A DNA stretch of 64,000 nt from NCBI RefSeq assembly GCF_017315725.1, contig NZ_JAFLRG010000001.1, positions 3,782,001 through 3,846,000 on the forward strand, in the 5' to 3' direction. The position numbers and the translations under genes were made by a program. The notes beneath the pieces are model-generated. The model made no database searches and was not told the origin of the DNA. It worked only from the letters and a program-made list of their open reading frames with translations. How positions within the stretch are numbered: the stretch's first letter is position 1; each line of letters opens with the position of its first letter. Of this stretch, positions 44,137 through 56,647 are shown one piece after another. Origin of the DNA: Trinickia acidisoli (GTDB taxonomy: Bacteria; Pseudomonadota; Gammaproteobacteria; Burkholderiales; Burkholderiaceae).

Positions 44137-44913
44137 TCACGTCAAATTGTGCGCATAATCGACCGTCAGCGGCGCGTGATCGCTGAACTTGATGTCGCGG
44201 AAAATCGACGTGCCTTTCGCCGTCTCGGCGATGCCGGGCGTCGCGATTTGATAGTCGATACGCCACCCCACGTTCTTTGCATACGCCTGGCCGCGATTGC
44301 TCCACCACGTGTACTGCTCGGCGCGCGAATCGAGCCGGCGAAATACGTCGACATAGCCCACCTCGTCGAACAGCGTCGTGAGCCAAGCGCGTTCCTCGGG
44401 CAGGCAGCCGGAATTTTTCTGGTTGCTCTTCCAGTTCTTGATGTCGATCTCTTTGTGGACGATGTTCACATCGCCGCAAACGATCACCTCGCGCACCTTG
44501 CGCAGCGCGGCGAGGTGCGGCATGAACTCGTCCATGAAACGGAACTTCGCCTGCTGCCGGTCTTCGCCGCTCGAACCGGACGGCACGTACACCGAGATGA
44601 CCGAGAGCTTGCCGAAACGCGCCTCGACGTAACGGCCTTCAGGATCGAACTCCTCGCTGCCGAAGCCGATGACGACGTCGTCGGGCTCGTGCCGCGTGTA
44701 GAGGCCCGCTCCGCTATACCCTTTCTTCACGGCGTGCTGGAAGTAGCCGCCGAAGCCGTGCGGCGCGAGGAACTCGGGCGTCATGTCGTCTTGCGAGCAT
44801 TTGACTTCCTGCACGCAAACGACGTCGGCGCTCTGCTCGCCGAACCATTCGAAAAAGCCTTTCTTGGCGGCCGAACGGATGCCGTTCAAATTGGCCGTAA
44901 TCACTCGCAGCAT
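44137..44913 (-). CDS. xth: Exodeoxyribonuclease III
   Basis: AP endonuclease / 3'-5' exonuclease in base excision repair, 258 aa. 'RVITANLNGIRSAAKKGFFE' (Asn), 'VVCVQEVKC' (metal-binding Glu), 'GDVNIVHKEIDIKNW' (Asp/Asn) and 'KFSDHAPLTVDY' (Asp-His) are the conserved catalytic motifs. Start ATG 44913 gives standard length. It lies 107 bases downstream of the PPK2 gene on the same strand. Confidence 0.95.
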   Translation of the reverse strand: MLRVITANLNGIRSAAKKGFFEWFGEQSADVVCVQEVKCSQDDMTPEFLAPHGFGGYFQHAVKKGYSGAGLYTRHEPDDVVIGFGSEEFDPEGRYVEARFGKLSVISVYVPSGSSGEDRQQAKFRFMDEFMPHLAALRKVREVIVCGDVNIVHKEIDIKNWKSNQKNSGCLPEERAWLTTLFDEVGYVDVFRRLDSRAEQYTWWSNRGQAYAKNVGWRIDYQIATPGIAETAKGTSIFRDIKFSDHAPLTVDYAHNLT

Positions 44914-45020
44914 GAGAAATCCTTGTTGTAGTCGGGTTCGGTACGAAGCGTCGATGCCTAGCGTATGCCGTGGACAGTCGTTGAAAGCTTGAAAGCGCCC
45001 GGCGAACCGTCGCCACCGGC

Positions 45021-45860
45021 TCAGGTGACCGTGAGTCCCTTCAGCGATTCCTTCGCGCCCGGGTACTCGAGGTCCAAACGCTCGAATACGCGCAGCAGCA
45101 GCGCCGCCACCATGCAGTTTCGATGCGACTTCGAATCGGCCGGGATCACGTACCACGGCGCGCGTTCGGTCGACGTCGCCGCCAGCGCCTCCGTATAGGC
45201 GGCCTGATAGTCGTCCCAATGCCGACGCGCTTCGAGATCGGACGGCTCGAATTTCCAGTGCTTCGTGTCGTCGTCGATCCGCGCTTGCAAGCGCTCGCGC
45301 TGCTCGTCCTTCGAAATGTGCAGGAAACACTTGAGAATGGCCGTGCCGGAATCGGCGAGCAGCGCCTCGAAGTGGCGAATATGCGCGTACCGGTGCGCAA
45401 GTTCGGCGGCGTGCAGTTCGCCCTGAATGCGTGGCACGAGCACGTCTTCGTAGTGGCTGCGGTTGAAGATCGTCAGTTCGCCGGCCTGCGGCGTCTGTCG
45501 ATGGACGCGCCATAGAAAATCGTGTGCGGCTTCCTCGGGCGTCGGCACGCGGAACGTCGCGATGCGCAGGCCGAGCGGATCGACTTCGTGAAAGACGGCG
45601 CGAATCGTGCCGTCCTTGCCGCTCGTGTCCATGCCCTGCAAGACGAGCAGCACGCGCTCGCGACGCTGCGCATGCAAGCGCTCCTGCATTTCGTCGAGCT
45701 TGGCGGCATAGGCGGCCAGGCGTTCTCGGTCGCCTTGCTTCGAGCCGGCCGAGAAGGGCTTGGCGCCCGTGTCGAAATCGGCTAGCGAAAACGCCTTGCT
45801 CGGTTTGTCGCCGTCGAAAAACGGGACTCGGAAGTCATCCAATTGCGCGCGCTTGGCCAT
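45021..45860 (-). CDS. ppk2: Polyphosphate kinase 2 family protein
   Basis: Transfers phosphate between polyphosphate and nucleotides, 279 aa, single PPK2 domain. Walker A is 'GMDTSGKDGTIRAVFHEVDP', Walker B lies in 'NRSHYEDVLVPRI', and the lid contains 'KDEQRERLQARIDDDTKHWK'. Ending 'YPVIPADSK'-like 'WYVIPADSKSHRN' is typical. The sequence looks closest to class III PPK2 (AMP/ADP phosphorylating), but class is inferred. ATG 45860 follows GAGAGGG. Confidence 0.9.
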   Translation of the reverse strand: MAKRAQLDDFRVPFFDGDKPSKAFSLADFDTGAKPFSAGSKQGDRERLAAYAAKLDEMQERLHAQRRERVLLVLQGMDTSGKDGTIRAVFHEVDPLGLRIATFRVPTPEEAAHDFLWRVHRQTPQAGELTIFNRSHYEDVLVPRIQGELHAAELAHRYAHIRHFEALLADSGTAILKCFLHISKDEQRERLQARIDDDTKHWKFEPSDLEARRHWDDYQAAYTEALAATSTERAPWYVIPADSKSHRNCMVAALLLRVFERLDLEYPGAKESLKGLTVT

Positions 45861-45889
45861 GCCCTCTCGTCCCCTCTCGTTGGTGAGAC

Positions 45890-47361
45890 TCAGGAAAGCT
45901 TCTTCTTGAGCAACTCGTTCACTTGCTGCGGATTGGCCTTGCCTTTCGTCGCCTTCATGGCTTGACCGATCAGCGCGTTGAACGCCTTTTCCTTGCCGGC
46001 GCGGAATTCTTCGACCGATTTCTGATTCGCCGCGAGCACCTCGTCGATGATCGCTTCGAGCGCACCGGTATCGGAGATCTGCTTCAGCCCCTTCGCGTCG
46101 ATGATACGATCGGCCGCGCCTTCGTCGGCCGCCTTTTCTTCCCAAATGGCGAGGAAGATTTCCTTCGCGAGCTTGTTCGAGATCGTACCGTCCGCGATCC
46201 GCTGCAGGACGAGCGCCAGTTGCGCGGCCGACACGGGGCAGGCATCGATCTCGAGCCCGTCGCGATTCAGTTGCGACGACACTTCGCCCATCAGCCAGTT
46301 CGCGGCCGCCTTCGCCTGCGCCGCGCCCGCCTTCGCGACGACGGCCTCGAAGTAGCCGGCCATCGCCTTGCTCGAAGTGAGCACCGTCGCATCGTAAGGC
46401 GTCACGCCGTATTGTTCGGCGAAGCGCTGCTGCATCGATGCCGGCAGTTCGGGCATTTCGCCCCGCACGCGCTCGATCCAGGCCGCATCGATGACGAGCG
46501 GCATCAGATCGGGGTCGGGGAAATAGCGGTAGTCATGCGCATCTTCCTTGCTGCGCATCGAACGCGTTTCGCGGCGGTCGGGATCGTAGAGGCGCGTTTC
46601 CTGCACCACCGTCCCGCCGTCCTCGATCAATTCGATCTGGCGGCGTACCTCGAACTGGATCGCCTCTTCGAGGAAACGGAACGAGTTCAGGTTTTTGATT
46701 TCGGCGCGCGTGCCGAATTCCTTCTGCCCGACGGGGCGCACGGAGACGTTGGCGTCGCAGCGGAACGAGCCTTCCTGCATGTTGCCGTCGCAGATGCCGA
46801 GCCAAACGACGAGCGCGTGCAGCGACTTCGCGTAGGCCACGGCCTCCGCGGCGCTGCGCATCTCGGGTTCGGTGACGATTTCGAGCAGCGGCGTGCCCGC
46901 GCGGTTCAGGTCGATGCCCGTCATGCCGGCGAAGTCTTCATGCAGCGATTTGCCCGCGTCTTCCTCGAGGTGCGCGCGCGTCAACTGAATGGTCTTCTCG
47001 TACGCCGCGGTGCCGGCCTTCTCGTTCGCGGGCACTTGGATCGTGATCGTGCCGCCTTGCACGACGGGGATCTCGTACTGGCTGATCTGATAGCCCTTCG
47101 GCAGATCGGGGTAGAAGTAATTCTTGCGCGCGAAAATGCTGCGCGGCGCGACCGTCGCGCCGATCGCGAGGCCGAAGCGAATCGCGCGCTCCACGGCGCC
47201 GCGGTTCATCACGGGCAGCACACCCGGCAACGCCAGGTCGACTACGCACGCTTGCGTGTTGGGCTCGGCGCCGAAACGCGTCGATGCCCCCGAGAAAATC
47301 TTCGAGACGGTCGAAAGCTGCGCGTGCGTCTCGAGACCGATAACGACTTCCCATTCCATAT

Positions 47362-47365
<4 letters not shown>
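45890..47365 (-). CDS. gatB: Aspartyl/glutamyl-tRNA(Asn/Gln) amidotransferase subunit B
   Basis: tRNA-binding subunit of GatCAB, which converts Glu-tRNA(Gln) and Asp-tRNA(Asn). The 491-aa protein starts 'EVVIGLETHAQLSTVSKIF' and has 'FYPDLPKGYQISQYEIPV' and 'FRCDANVSVRP', the GatB hallmarks; the C-terminal YqeY-like helical domain (about 335-491) contacts tRNA. Its ATG overlaps the gatA stop (ATGA). Presence of GatCAB implies at least one of AsnRS or GlnRS is absent or supplemented in this organism. Confidence 0.97.
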
Positions 47366-48864
<1,499 letters not shown>

Positions 48865-48905
48865 GTCGTTTTCTTTCCGTAGATCCGTCAAGACCGTCAA
48901 GGCCG

Positions 48906-49205
48906 TTATTCGATCACCTTGGGGACCAGATACAGCCCCTCTTGCACGGCGGGCGCGCAGCGCTGAGAGGCATCGCGATCGACCGCTTCGGTGACGGCGT
49001 CCGGGCGCAGCCGCAGCGCGACGTCCTCGATCTGCTCGATCGGATGGGCGAGCGGCACGATGCCGGACGTATCCACGGCCTGCATTTGCTCGACGAGCCC
49101 GAAAAACTCGTTGAGCTGGGCGAGCGTGTGCTCGCAATCGGCGTCGGCCAATTCGAGCCGCGCGAGATGGGCGATGCGTTTCACATCGGTCAGGGTCAAA
49201 GCCAT
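48906..49205 (-). CDS. gatC: Aspartyl/glutamyl-tRNA(Asn/Gln) amidotransferase subunit C
   Basis: Small stabilising subunit of GatCAB, 99 aa: 'LTDVKRIAHLARLEL' and 'VDTSGIVPLAHPIEQIEDVA' are typical GatC. ATG 49205 is chosen; a start 24 bases upstream (MPLPPVKR) is possible. First gene of the operon, divergent from mreB. Confidence 0.94.
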   Translation of the reverse strand: MALTLTDVKRIAHLARLELADADCEHTLAQLNEFFGLVEQMQAVDTSGIVPLAHPIEQIEDVALRLRPDAVTEAVDRDASQRCAPAVQEGLYLVPKVIE

Positions 49206-49584
49206 GCGTTTCACCGGAGGCAAGGGCAAGGCGCAACGCGGAAAAAAACAATGTTGCGCCAGTGAGTTAGGGCGTTGGATCGGACCCTCGTACAGGGGGC
49301 CGGCAACGGCAAAAAGGACCGCCCGTTTACTACAAATAGGTCGAAATTATAAGGTATCATTACGCGTTCGATCCAAACCCGGACAGCCCTGCCCCAGGCC
49401 ACTCGGCGCCTCAGAATAAGCCGCCGCCTCGCGAGCCACGGCCTCCGGTCGAATTCTTTGCAGCTTCGCGCTCGCGTGGCGGCGCTCGAACGGCAGCCGC
49501 TCAGAACCCGAAGCTTTTATTTTTTCCGCCGCCGCGCGGCGCCATCACGGCGAAGCCCGGCCTCTCCCGCGAGACAGGAATTTC
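49206..49584. other. Divergent gatCAB / mreBCD promoter region
   Basis: 379 bases without a gene. A perfect TATAAT on the minus strand (49351-49346) is a likely -10 for gatCAB, with only a poor -35 (TTGGAT at 19 bases). The mreB side should have a leader of about 200 bases; its promoter is not clear. TATCAT at 49355-49360 is a weak rightward -10 candidate. Confidence 0.45.
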
Positions 49585-50628
<1,044 letters not shown>

Positions 50629-50729
50629 CGTCGCAGGCATGCCGCGCGCGCATCGCTCGTTCATCGCCGATCGAGCAATGATGCGCGCCGCCCCGGTACC
50701 CGCCAACGTTCACGCTTTCGGCGTCGACC

Positions 50730-51710
50730 ATGGAATACAGTCCGCCGCCTCTATTTAAGCAAGGCCCGTCCGCGCTTGCGCGGCTCATCTTCTTCGTCGT
50801 CCTCTCGCTGGTGCTGCTGGTCTCCGACGCACGCTTCAAGACGCTCGAAGTCGTGCGCGCCGTGCTCGATGCGGGGCTCTATCCGCTGCAGCGCGCGGCG
50901 CTCTTGCCGCGCGACCTCGTGCTGGGGGCGGCGCAGTTCGCCGTCGCGAACAACACGCTGCGGCGCGACAATCAAACGCTCACGGCCAAGAATCTCCAGC
51001 TTTCGCTGCAGGCCAATCAAGTCGCCACGCTCACGGCCGAAAACATGCATCTGCGCGCGCTGCTCGGCTTGTCGCACAATGTCACGACGCAGTCGATCCC
51101 GGCCGAAGTGCAGTACGGCATGCGCGATCCGTTCACGCAGAAAGTCGTGATCGGACGCGGCTCGCAGCAAGGCGTTCAAAACGGCTCGCCGGTCGTCAGC
51201 GAAGACGGCATGATCGGACAGGTCACGCGTGTGTTCCCGATGCAATCGGAAGTCACGCTGCTGACCGACAAAGACGAAGCGGTGCCCGTCGAAGTCGTGC
51301 GCACGGGCTTGCGCAGCGTCGTCTACGGCACCGCGACCGGCGACACGCTCGAGCTGCACTTCGTGCCGATCAGCGCCGACGTGGTGGCCGGCGACGAACT
51401 CGTCACGAGCGGGCTCGACGGCGTCTACCCGGAAGGGCTGCCCGTCGCGAAGGTCGTGCGCGTCGACAAGCAGGCCGATACGGCGTTCGCACGTGTCGTC
51501 TGCGTGCCGGTGGCGGCCGTGCGCGGCGCACGCGACGTGCTCGTGCTCCACTACAAGAGCGACGTCCCAGCGCGCCCCGAGGCGCCCGCGCCCGCTTCTC
51601 AACCGAAGGACGCCAAGGCGAAGAAGGCCGAGAAGGCCGCGCCCCCCGCGGCCGAGGCGAAAGCCCATAGCGCGGCCGCCCCGCGCGCCGCATCGGGAGC
51701 CCGGCGATGA
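50730..51710 (+). CDS. mreC: Rod-shape determining protein MreC
   Basis: Periplasmic scaffold of the rod complex that activates PBP2. The 326-aa protein has one membrane helix (about 16-35), a coiled coil (about 70-108) and the MreC beta-barrel core with 'GVQNGSPVVSEDGMIGQV'. The C-terminal ~50 residues are an Ala/Pro/Lys-rich tail that is not part of the conserved fold. It starts 101 bases after mreB and overlaps mreD (ATGA). Confidence 0.94.
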   Translation: MEYSPPPLFKQGPSALARLIFFVVLSLVLLVSDARFKTLEVVRAVLDAGLYPLQRAALLPRDLVLGAAQFAVANNTLRRDNQTLTAKNLQLSLQANQVATLTAENMHLRALLGLSHNVTTQSIPAEVQYGMRDPFTQKVVIGRGSQQGVQNGSPVVSEDGMIGQVTRVFPMQSEVTLLTDKDEAVPVEVVRTGLRSVVYGTATGDTLELHFVPISADVVAGDELVTSGLDGVYPEGLPVAKVVRVDKQADTAFARVVCVPVAAVRGARDVLVLHYKSDVPARPEAPAPASQPKDAKAKKAEKAAPPAAEAKAHSAAAPRAASGARR

Positions 51711-52219
51711 ATCGTCCGCAATACATCCTGCTGCCGGTCAACCCCTATTTCATCGGATTCAGCCTCGCCGCGGCGTTCTTGCTGAACCTGATGCCGTGGG
51801 GCCGGCTCATCGGCGTACCCGATTTCGTCGCACTCGTCCTGCTGTTTTGGAACGTGCATCAGCCGCGCAAGGTCGGCATGGGCATCGCGTTCTTTCTCGG
51901 GCTCTTGATGGACGTGCATGACGCCAGCCTGCTCGGCGAGCACGCGCTCGCCTATACGCTGCTCTCGTACGGCGCGATCACGATCCATCGACGCGTGCTG
52001 TGGATGCCGCGCGGCGTGCAGGTTTTCGCGGTCGCGCCGCTGCTCGTGATCGCGCAGTTCGTGCCGTTCGTCATTCGCTTGTTGACCGGCGCCGCGTTCC
52101 CGGGCTGGGGCCAGCTCGTGCACGGTTTCGTCGAGGCGGCGTTGTGGCCGCTCACCTGTTCGCTGCTTCTCATGCCGCAGCGCCGCCCGGCCGACCCGGA
52201 CGACACGCGGCCTATTTGA
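51707..52219 (+). CDS. mreD: Rod-shape determining protein MreD
   Basis: Integral membrane member of the rod complex, 170 aa with about five helices. 'PNFVALVLLFW'-like 'VPDFVALVLLFWNVHQPRKV' followed by 'GFFLGLLMDVHDASLLGEHA' pattern ('AFFLGLLMDVHD') is the MreD signature. Start overlaps the mreC stop, so it is translationally coupled. Confidence 0.92.
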   Translation: MNRPQYILLPVNPYFIGFSLAAAFLLNLMPWGRLIGVPDFVALVLLFWNVHQPRKVGMGIAFFLGLLMDVHDASLLGEHALAYTLLSYGAITIHRRVLWMPRGVQVFAVAPLLVIAQFVPFVIRLLTGAAFPGWGQLVHGFVEAALWPLTCSLLLMPQRRPADPDDTRPI

Positions 52220-52261
52220 GGGCCCATTGAGGGCCGATTTGAGCGCACCTCGCGCTAAAGC

Positions 52262-54751
52262 ATGACGGAATTCAAAAACACCCAGTTGCAGCTCTCGAAG
52301 TTCCGCTTCCGCGTGGCGGCGGCGGGGCTGTTCGTGCTCGTCTGCTTCGGGCTCTTGATCCTGCGCTTTCTGTTCCTGCAGGTCTGGCACTACAGCAAGT
52401 ATTCGCTCGAGGCCGAGGAGAACCGGATCTCGGTCGCGCCGATCGTCCCCAATCGCGGCATCATCACCGATCGCAACGGCGTCGTGCTCGCCCGCAACTA
52501 TTCGGCGTATACGCTCGAGATCACGCCGTCCAAGCTCGACGACACGCTCGACCACGTCATCGACAAGCTCTCGACGGTTATCACGATCGACGCGCGCGAT
52601 CGCCGCCGCTTCAAAAAGCTGCTCGAGGATTCGAAGAATTTCGAAAGCCTGCCGATCCGCACGCGCTTGACCGACGAGGAAGTCGCGCGCTTCACGGCGC
52701 AGCGCTTTCGCTTTCCCGGCGTGGACGTGCGTGCGCGGCTGTTCCGCCAATATCCGCTCGGCACGACGGCTGCGCACGTGATCGGCTATATCGGCCGCAT
52801 TTCGCAGCGCGATCAGGAAAAAATCGACGCCGTCAGCGAACAGAACGACAGCGATCCCGATCATTACGATCCGCGCCTCGACGCCAACAACTACAAGGGA
52901 ACCGACTACATCGGCAAGATCGGCGTCGAGCAGAGCTACGAGGCCGAACTGCACGGCCTGACGGGCTTCGAGGAAGTGGAAGTGACGGCGGGCGGCCGCC
53001 CCGTGCGCACGCTCTCGCGCACGCAGGCAACGCCGGGCAACAATCTCGTGCTCTCGCTCGACATCGGCGTGCAAGAGGTGGCCGAGCAAGCGTTCGCAGG
53101 CAAGCGCGGCGCACTCGTCGCGATCGAGCCGTCGACGGGCGACGTCCTCGCGTTCGTGTCGGCGCCGAGCTTCGATCCGAACGCGTTCGTCGACGGCATC
53201 GATCAACAGACGTGGGACGAGCTCAACAATTCGCCCGATCACCCGCTGCTGAACCGGCCGCTGCACAGCGCCTACCCGCCGGGCTCGACCTACAAGCCGT
53301 TCATGGCGCTCGCGGCGCTGACGCTGCACAAGCGCACGCCCGAATGGGGTTTCCACGATCCCGGCTTCTACCAGTTCGGCGGACACACGTTCCGCAACGA
53401 CGTGCCGCAAGGCCAGGGCTGGATCGACATGAACCGCGCGATCATGGTGTCGAACGACACTTACTTCTACATGCTCGCGCACGATCTCGGCGTCAACGCA
53501 ATCGCCAAGTTCATGAAGCCGTGGGGCTTCGGGCAACTGACCGGGATCGACATCGCCGGCGAAGCACGCGGCATCCTGCCGTCCACCGAATGGAAGAAGA
53601 AGGCATACCGCAAACCCGAACAGCAGCGCTGGTATGAAGGCGAGACGATCAGCCTCGGCATCGGCCAAGGGTACAACTCGTTCACGATGCTGCAGCTCGC
53701 GCACGCCACGGCGACGCTGGCCGACAACGGCATCGTCATGCGCCCCCACCTCGTCAAGGAAATCGAGAACCCGATCACGCGCGAAATGCGGCTCACGGTG
53801 CCGCACGAGAGCGGCCGCATCGACGTGAGCCAAGCCGATATCGACGTCGTCAAGCGCGGTATGGTGGCCGTGACGAGCAACCCCTCCGGCACGGGCTACG
53901 AGGTCTTCCGCAATGCGCCTTACACGGTGGCCGGCAAGACCGGTACCGCGCAGGTGTTTTCGCTGCAAGGCCAGAAATATCACGGCGGCGCGATCCCCGA
54001 GCGTTTGCGCGACCACTCGCTGTTCATCGCGTTCGCGCCGGCCGATCATCCGACGATCGCCGTCGCCTGTATCGTCGAAAACGGCGGATGGGGCGCCAGC
54101 GCGGCCGGCCCGATCGTGCGTCGCGTGCTCGACTATTACCTGCTCCAGCGGGGCAAGCCCGGCGTGCTGCAGGCCGCTGTCGCCGCCGCCGCCTCGGCCA
54201 CGCAAACAACGGCGGTGCCGGTCATCGGCGCATCGGATGCCGACGCCAATGCCGATGCCGACGGCACGGCAGCCCCCGTCAAGGTTGCGGTCGGATTCGC
54301 GGCGCTGCCGCTGCCGGCGGTGCCGGCGTCCGCACCGCATGACGCGTCGGCACCGCTGATCGCATCGGATGTCGTCGCCGCATCGCAAACGGCCTCGACG
54401 TCGAATACGACTGCAGCCGCAGCGGCCACCTCGGGGGCGAGCGCAGCCGTAGCCGCCGGTCCGTCCGGACGCAGCGGTCAGCCCGGTTCGCGCGCGACGG
54501 CGGCCGCATCCGCGCCGCCGGCCCGTTCGGCGGCCTCGGCACCGCGGCCTCCGGCCGCCGAAGCAATGCGGCGTTTGCATAAAGGTGCGGCCTCGGGTGC
54601 AGCCGCCAACGGCGCGACCCCGGCACCGCAGAAGCGGCGTGCACCATCCGACGCGGCCGCCAGCGCCGCGCTCGCCGTGCCGCGGGAAAACCGCGGCGAT
54701 GTGCAGACGGGCGCCGCCGCCACGCCGGACGCGTCCGGCCCCAACGATTAA
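52262..54751 (+). CDS. mrdA: Penicillin-binding protein 2 with long Ala/Pro-rich C-terminal extension
   Basis: Elongation-specific transpeptidase. The 829-aa protein has one N-terminal helix (about 19-41), the pedestal domain beginning 'VPNRGIITDRNGVVLARNYS', and the transpeptidase with Ser342 in GSTYK, SxN in 'MVSNDTYFYM' and KTG in 'VAGKTGTAQVF'. The catalytic domain ends near residue 635 ('VLDYYLLQRGKPG'); the remaining ~190 residues are low-complexity Ala/Ser/Pro/Thr with a few basic patches. E. coli PBP2 is 633 aa, so the tail is additional. It follows mreD by 42 bases. Confidence 0.96.
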   Translation: MTEFKNTQLQLSKFRFRVAAAGLFVLVCFGLLILRFLFLQVWHYSKYSLEAEENRISVAPIVPNRGIITDRNGVVLARNYSAYTLEITPSKLDDTLDHVIDKLSTVITIDARDRRRFKKLLEDSKNFESLPIRTRLTDEEVARFTAQRFRFPGVDVRARLFRQYPLGTTAAHVIGYIGRISQRDQEKIDAVSEQNDSDPDHYDPRLDANNYKGTDYIGKIGVEQSYEAELHGLTGFEEVEVTAGGRPVRTLSRTQATPGNNLVLSLDIGVQEVAEQAFAGKRGALVAIEPSTGDVLAFVSAPSFDPNAFVDGIDQQTWDELNNSPDHPLLNRPLHSAYPPGSTYKPFMALAALTLHKRTPEWGFHDPGFYQFGGHTFRNDVPQGQGWIDMNRAIMVSNDTYFYMLAHDLGVNAIAKFMKPWGFGQLTGIDIAGEARGILPSTEWKKKAYRKPEQQRWYEGETISLGIGQGYNSFTMLQLAHATATLADNGIVMRPHLVKEIENPITREMRLTVPHESGRIDVSQADIDVVKRGMVAVTSNPSGTGYEVFRNAPYTVAGKTGTAQVFSLQGQKYHGGAIPERLRDHSLFIAFAPADHPTIAVACIVENGGWGASAAGPIVRRVLDYYLLQRGKPGVLQAAVAAAASATQTTAVPVIGASDADANADADGTAAPVKVAVGFAALPLPAVPASAPHDASAPLIASDVVAASQTASTSNTTAAAAATSGASAAVAAGPSGRSGQPGSRATAAASAPPARSAASAPRPPAAEAMRRLHKGAASGAAANGATPAPQKRRAPSDAAASAALAVPRENRGDVQTGAAATPDASGPND

Positions 54752-54762
54752 CGGAGAAAGGC

Positions 54763-55911
54763 ATGCCCTTCGATAAGCGCGCCTGGCTCGACCGCTTCAA
54801 GAAGATGTTCGCCGGCTTCGATCGTCCGCTCGCGCTGACGGTGTTTCTGCTGTTGTGCGTCGGCATCGTCACGCTCTACAGCGCGAGCATCGACGTCCCC
54901 GGGCGCGTCGAAGACCAACTACGCAACATCCTGCTGACGTTCGTTTTGATGTGGGTGCTCGCCACGATCCCGCCGCAAACGCTGATGCGCTTTGCCGTCC
55001 CGCTCTATACGTTCGGCATCGCGATGCTCGTCGCGGTAGCGATGTTCGGCGTCACGAAAAAGGGAGCGAAGCGCTGGATCAACGTCGGCGTCGTCATTCA
55101 GCCATCGGAAATCTTGAAAATCGCCACGCCGCTGATGCTGGCGTGGTACTACCAGCGCCGGGAGAGCTCGATCCGCTGGTACGACTTCATCGTCGGCTTC
55201 GTGATCTTGCTGGTGCCGGTGGGGTTGATCGCCAAGCAGCCGGATCTCGGCACGGCCGTGCTCGTGTTCGCAGCGGGGCTCTTCGTCATCTACTTCGCCG
55301 GCCTCTCGTTCAAGCTGATCGTGCCGGTGCTGATCGCGGCCGTCATCGGGGTCAGCCTCATCGCGACCTTTCAAGAGAAAATCTGCCAGCCGCAAGTGCA
55401 GTGGCCGTTGATGCACGACTATCAAAAGCACCGCATCTGCACGCTGCTCGACCCGACGTCCGACCCGCTCGGCAAGGGGTTCCATACGATCCAAGCCGTC
55501 ATTGCGATCGGCTCGGGCGGCCCGCTCGGCAAGGGTTGGCTCAAAGGTACGCAGGCGCACCTGGACTTCATCCCCGAAAAGCATACCGACTTCATTTTTG
55601 CGGTGTTTTCGGAGGAATTCGGGCTCGTCGGCGAGCTCGTACTGCTGACGCTCTATACGGCGCTGATCGCGCGAGGGCTCTATATCGCGGCCAACGGCGC
55701 GACGCTATTCGGCCGGCTGCTCGCCGGTTCGTTGACGATGGCGTTTTTTACCTACGCATTCGTCAACGTCGGCATGGTCAGCGGAATCTTGCCCGTCGTC
55801 GGCGTGCCGCTGCCGTTCATGAGCTACGGCGGCACCGCGCTGACGACGCTCGGGATCGCCGTCGGCCTCATCATGAGCGTCGGCCGACAGAAGCGGCTGA
55901 TGAAGAGTTGA
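54763..55911 (+). CDS. mrdB: Peptidoglycan glycosyltransferase RodA
   Basis: SEDS-family polymerase of the rod complex that pairs with PBP2. The 382-aa protein has about ten helices and the SEDS motifs 'GAKRWINVGVVIQPSEILKI', 'KQPDLGTAVLVF' (catalytic Asp region), 'FIPEKHTDFIFAVFSEEFG' and 'PLPFMSYGGTALTT'. ATG 54763 follows GGAGAAAGG and lies 11 bases after mrdA. Last gene of the rod operon; the next gene converges only 10 bases away. Confidence 0.96.
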   Translation: MPFDKRAWLDRFKKMFAGFDRPLALTVFLLLCVGIVTLYSASIDVPGRVEDQLRNILLTFVLMWVLATIPPQTLMRFAVPLYTFGIAMLVAVAMFGVTKKGAKRWINVGVVIQPSEILKIATPLMLAWYYQRRESSIRWYDFIVGFVILLVPVGLIAKQPDLGTAVLVFAAGLFVIYFAGLSFKLIVPVLIAAVIGVSLIATFQEKICQPQVQWPLMHDYQKHRICTLLDPTSDPLGKGFHTIQAVIAIGSGGPLGKGWLKGTQAHLDFIPEKHTDFIFAVFSEEFGLVGELVLLTLYTALIARGLYIAANGATLFGRLLAGSLTMAFFTYAFVNVGMVSGILPVVGVPLPFMSYGGTALTTLGIAVGLIMSVGRQKRLMKS

Positions 55912-55921
55912 TCGCTCCGCG

Positions 55922-56647
55922 CTATTTCGACTGCTGCTTCTTGGCCTCGTCCTGCAGCTCCCGGCTCAGATCCTGATACTTGAGTCGGGCGGCCGGATCG
56001 CCCTGGGCCGCCGCCGCCGCATAATAGGCTCGCGCGACGTTCAGATTGACCGTCACGCCGTCGCCGCCATGCTCGTAGAACGAGCCCGTGACGTACTGCG
56101 CGGTCATATCGCCTGCCTCCGCCGCCTTCTTGTACCAAATGAAGGCCTGCGCGTTGTCGCGTGGCGTGCCGCGTCCGTCGAGGAACTGGTTCGCCAGCGC
56201 CAGTTCCGCTTGCACATGGCCTTGCTGCGCCGCCTTGAGGAACCATTGGTGCGCGACGGCCGGGTCGCGCGCAACGAAGTCGCCGTCGTCGTACATCTTT
56301 CCATAGACGTATTGAGCATGCGACATGTTCGCCTGCGCCGCCTTGAGCAGCCACTTGCGACCTTCGTCGACGTTGGCCGTCGTGCCCTCCCCGTTGAGCA
56401 GCATCATGGCGTAATTGAACTCGGCAAGCCGATTGCCTTGATCGGCCGCCTCGCGAAACTCCTTGAGCGCCGTGCTGAGATTACCCGCGTTGTAATCGGC
56501 AACGGCCGTCTGCGTTTCGGCCTCCGCACCCGCTTGCGCCTGCGGCGCCGAGGCGGCCTGCGCCAGCGCACCGCTCGCTTGCGCGAACGCCGCGGCGCCG
56601 AGCACGAGCATCGATAGCATCCGCGTCTTCATCGTCTTTGGTCTCAT
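55922..56647 (-). CDS. Exported Sel1/TPR-repeat protein
   Basis: A 241-aa periplasmic protein. A signal peptide (about 1-31, ending 'GALAQAASA') is followed by about five Sel1-like repeats such as 'AEFNYAMMLLNGEGTTANVD' and 'AQYVYGKMYDDGDFVARD', then a charged C-terminus ending KKQQSK. Sel1 repeats make alpha-solenoids for protein binding. ATG 56647 has a strong AGGAGG site and overlaps the aldolase stop (ATGA), so the two are co-translated. Function unknown. Confidence 0.85.
   Translation of the reverse strand: MRPKTMKTRMLSMLVLGAAAFAQASGALAQAASAPQAQAGAEAETQTAVADYNAGNLSTALKEFREAADQGNRLAEFNYAMMLLNGEGTTANVDEGRKWLLKAAQANMSHAQYVYGKMYDDGDFVARDPAVAHQWFLKAAQQGHVQAELALANQFLDGRGTPRDNAQAFIWYKKAAEAGDMTAQYVTGSFYEHGGDGVTVNLNVARAYYAAAAAQGDPAARLKYQDLSRELQDEAKKQQSK

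Noticed and set aside
51599..54580. A 993-codon minus-strand open frame antisense to mreC-mreD-mrdA
   Set aside because: It lies fully opposite genes with clear motifs, has Arg/His-rich low-information sequence and no ribosome site; long antisense frames are expected at this GC content.
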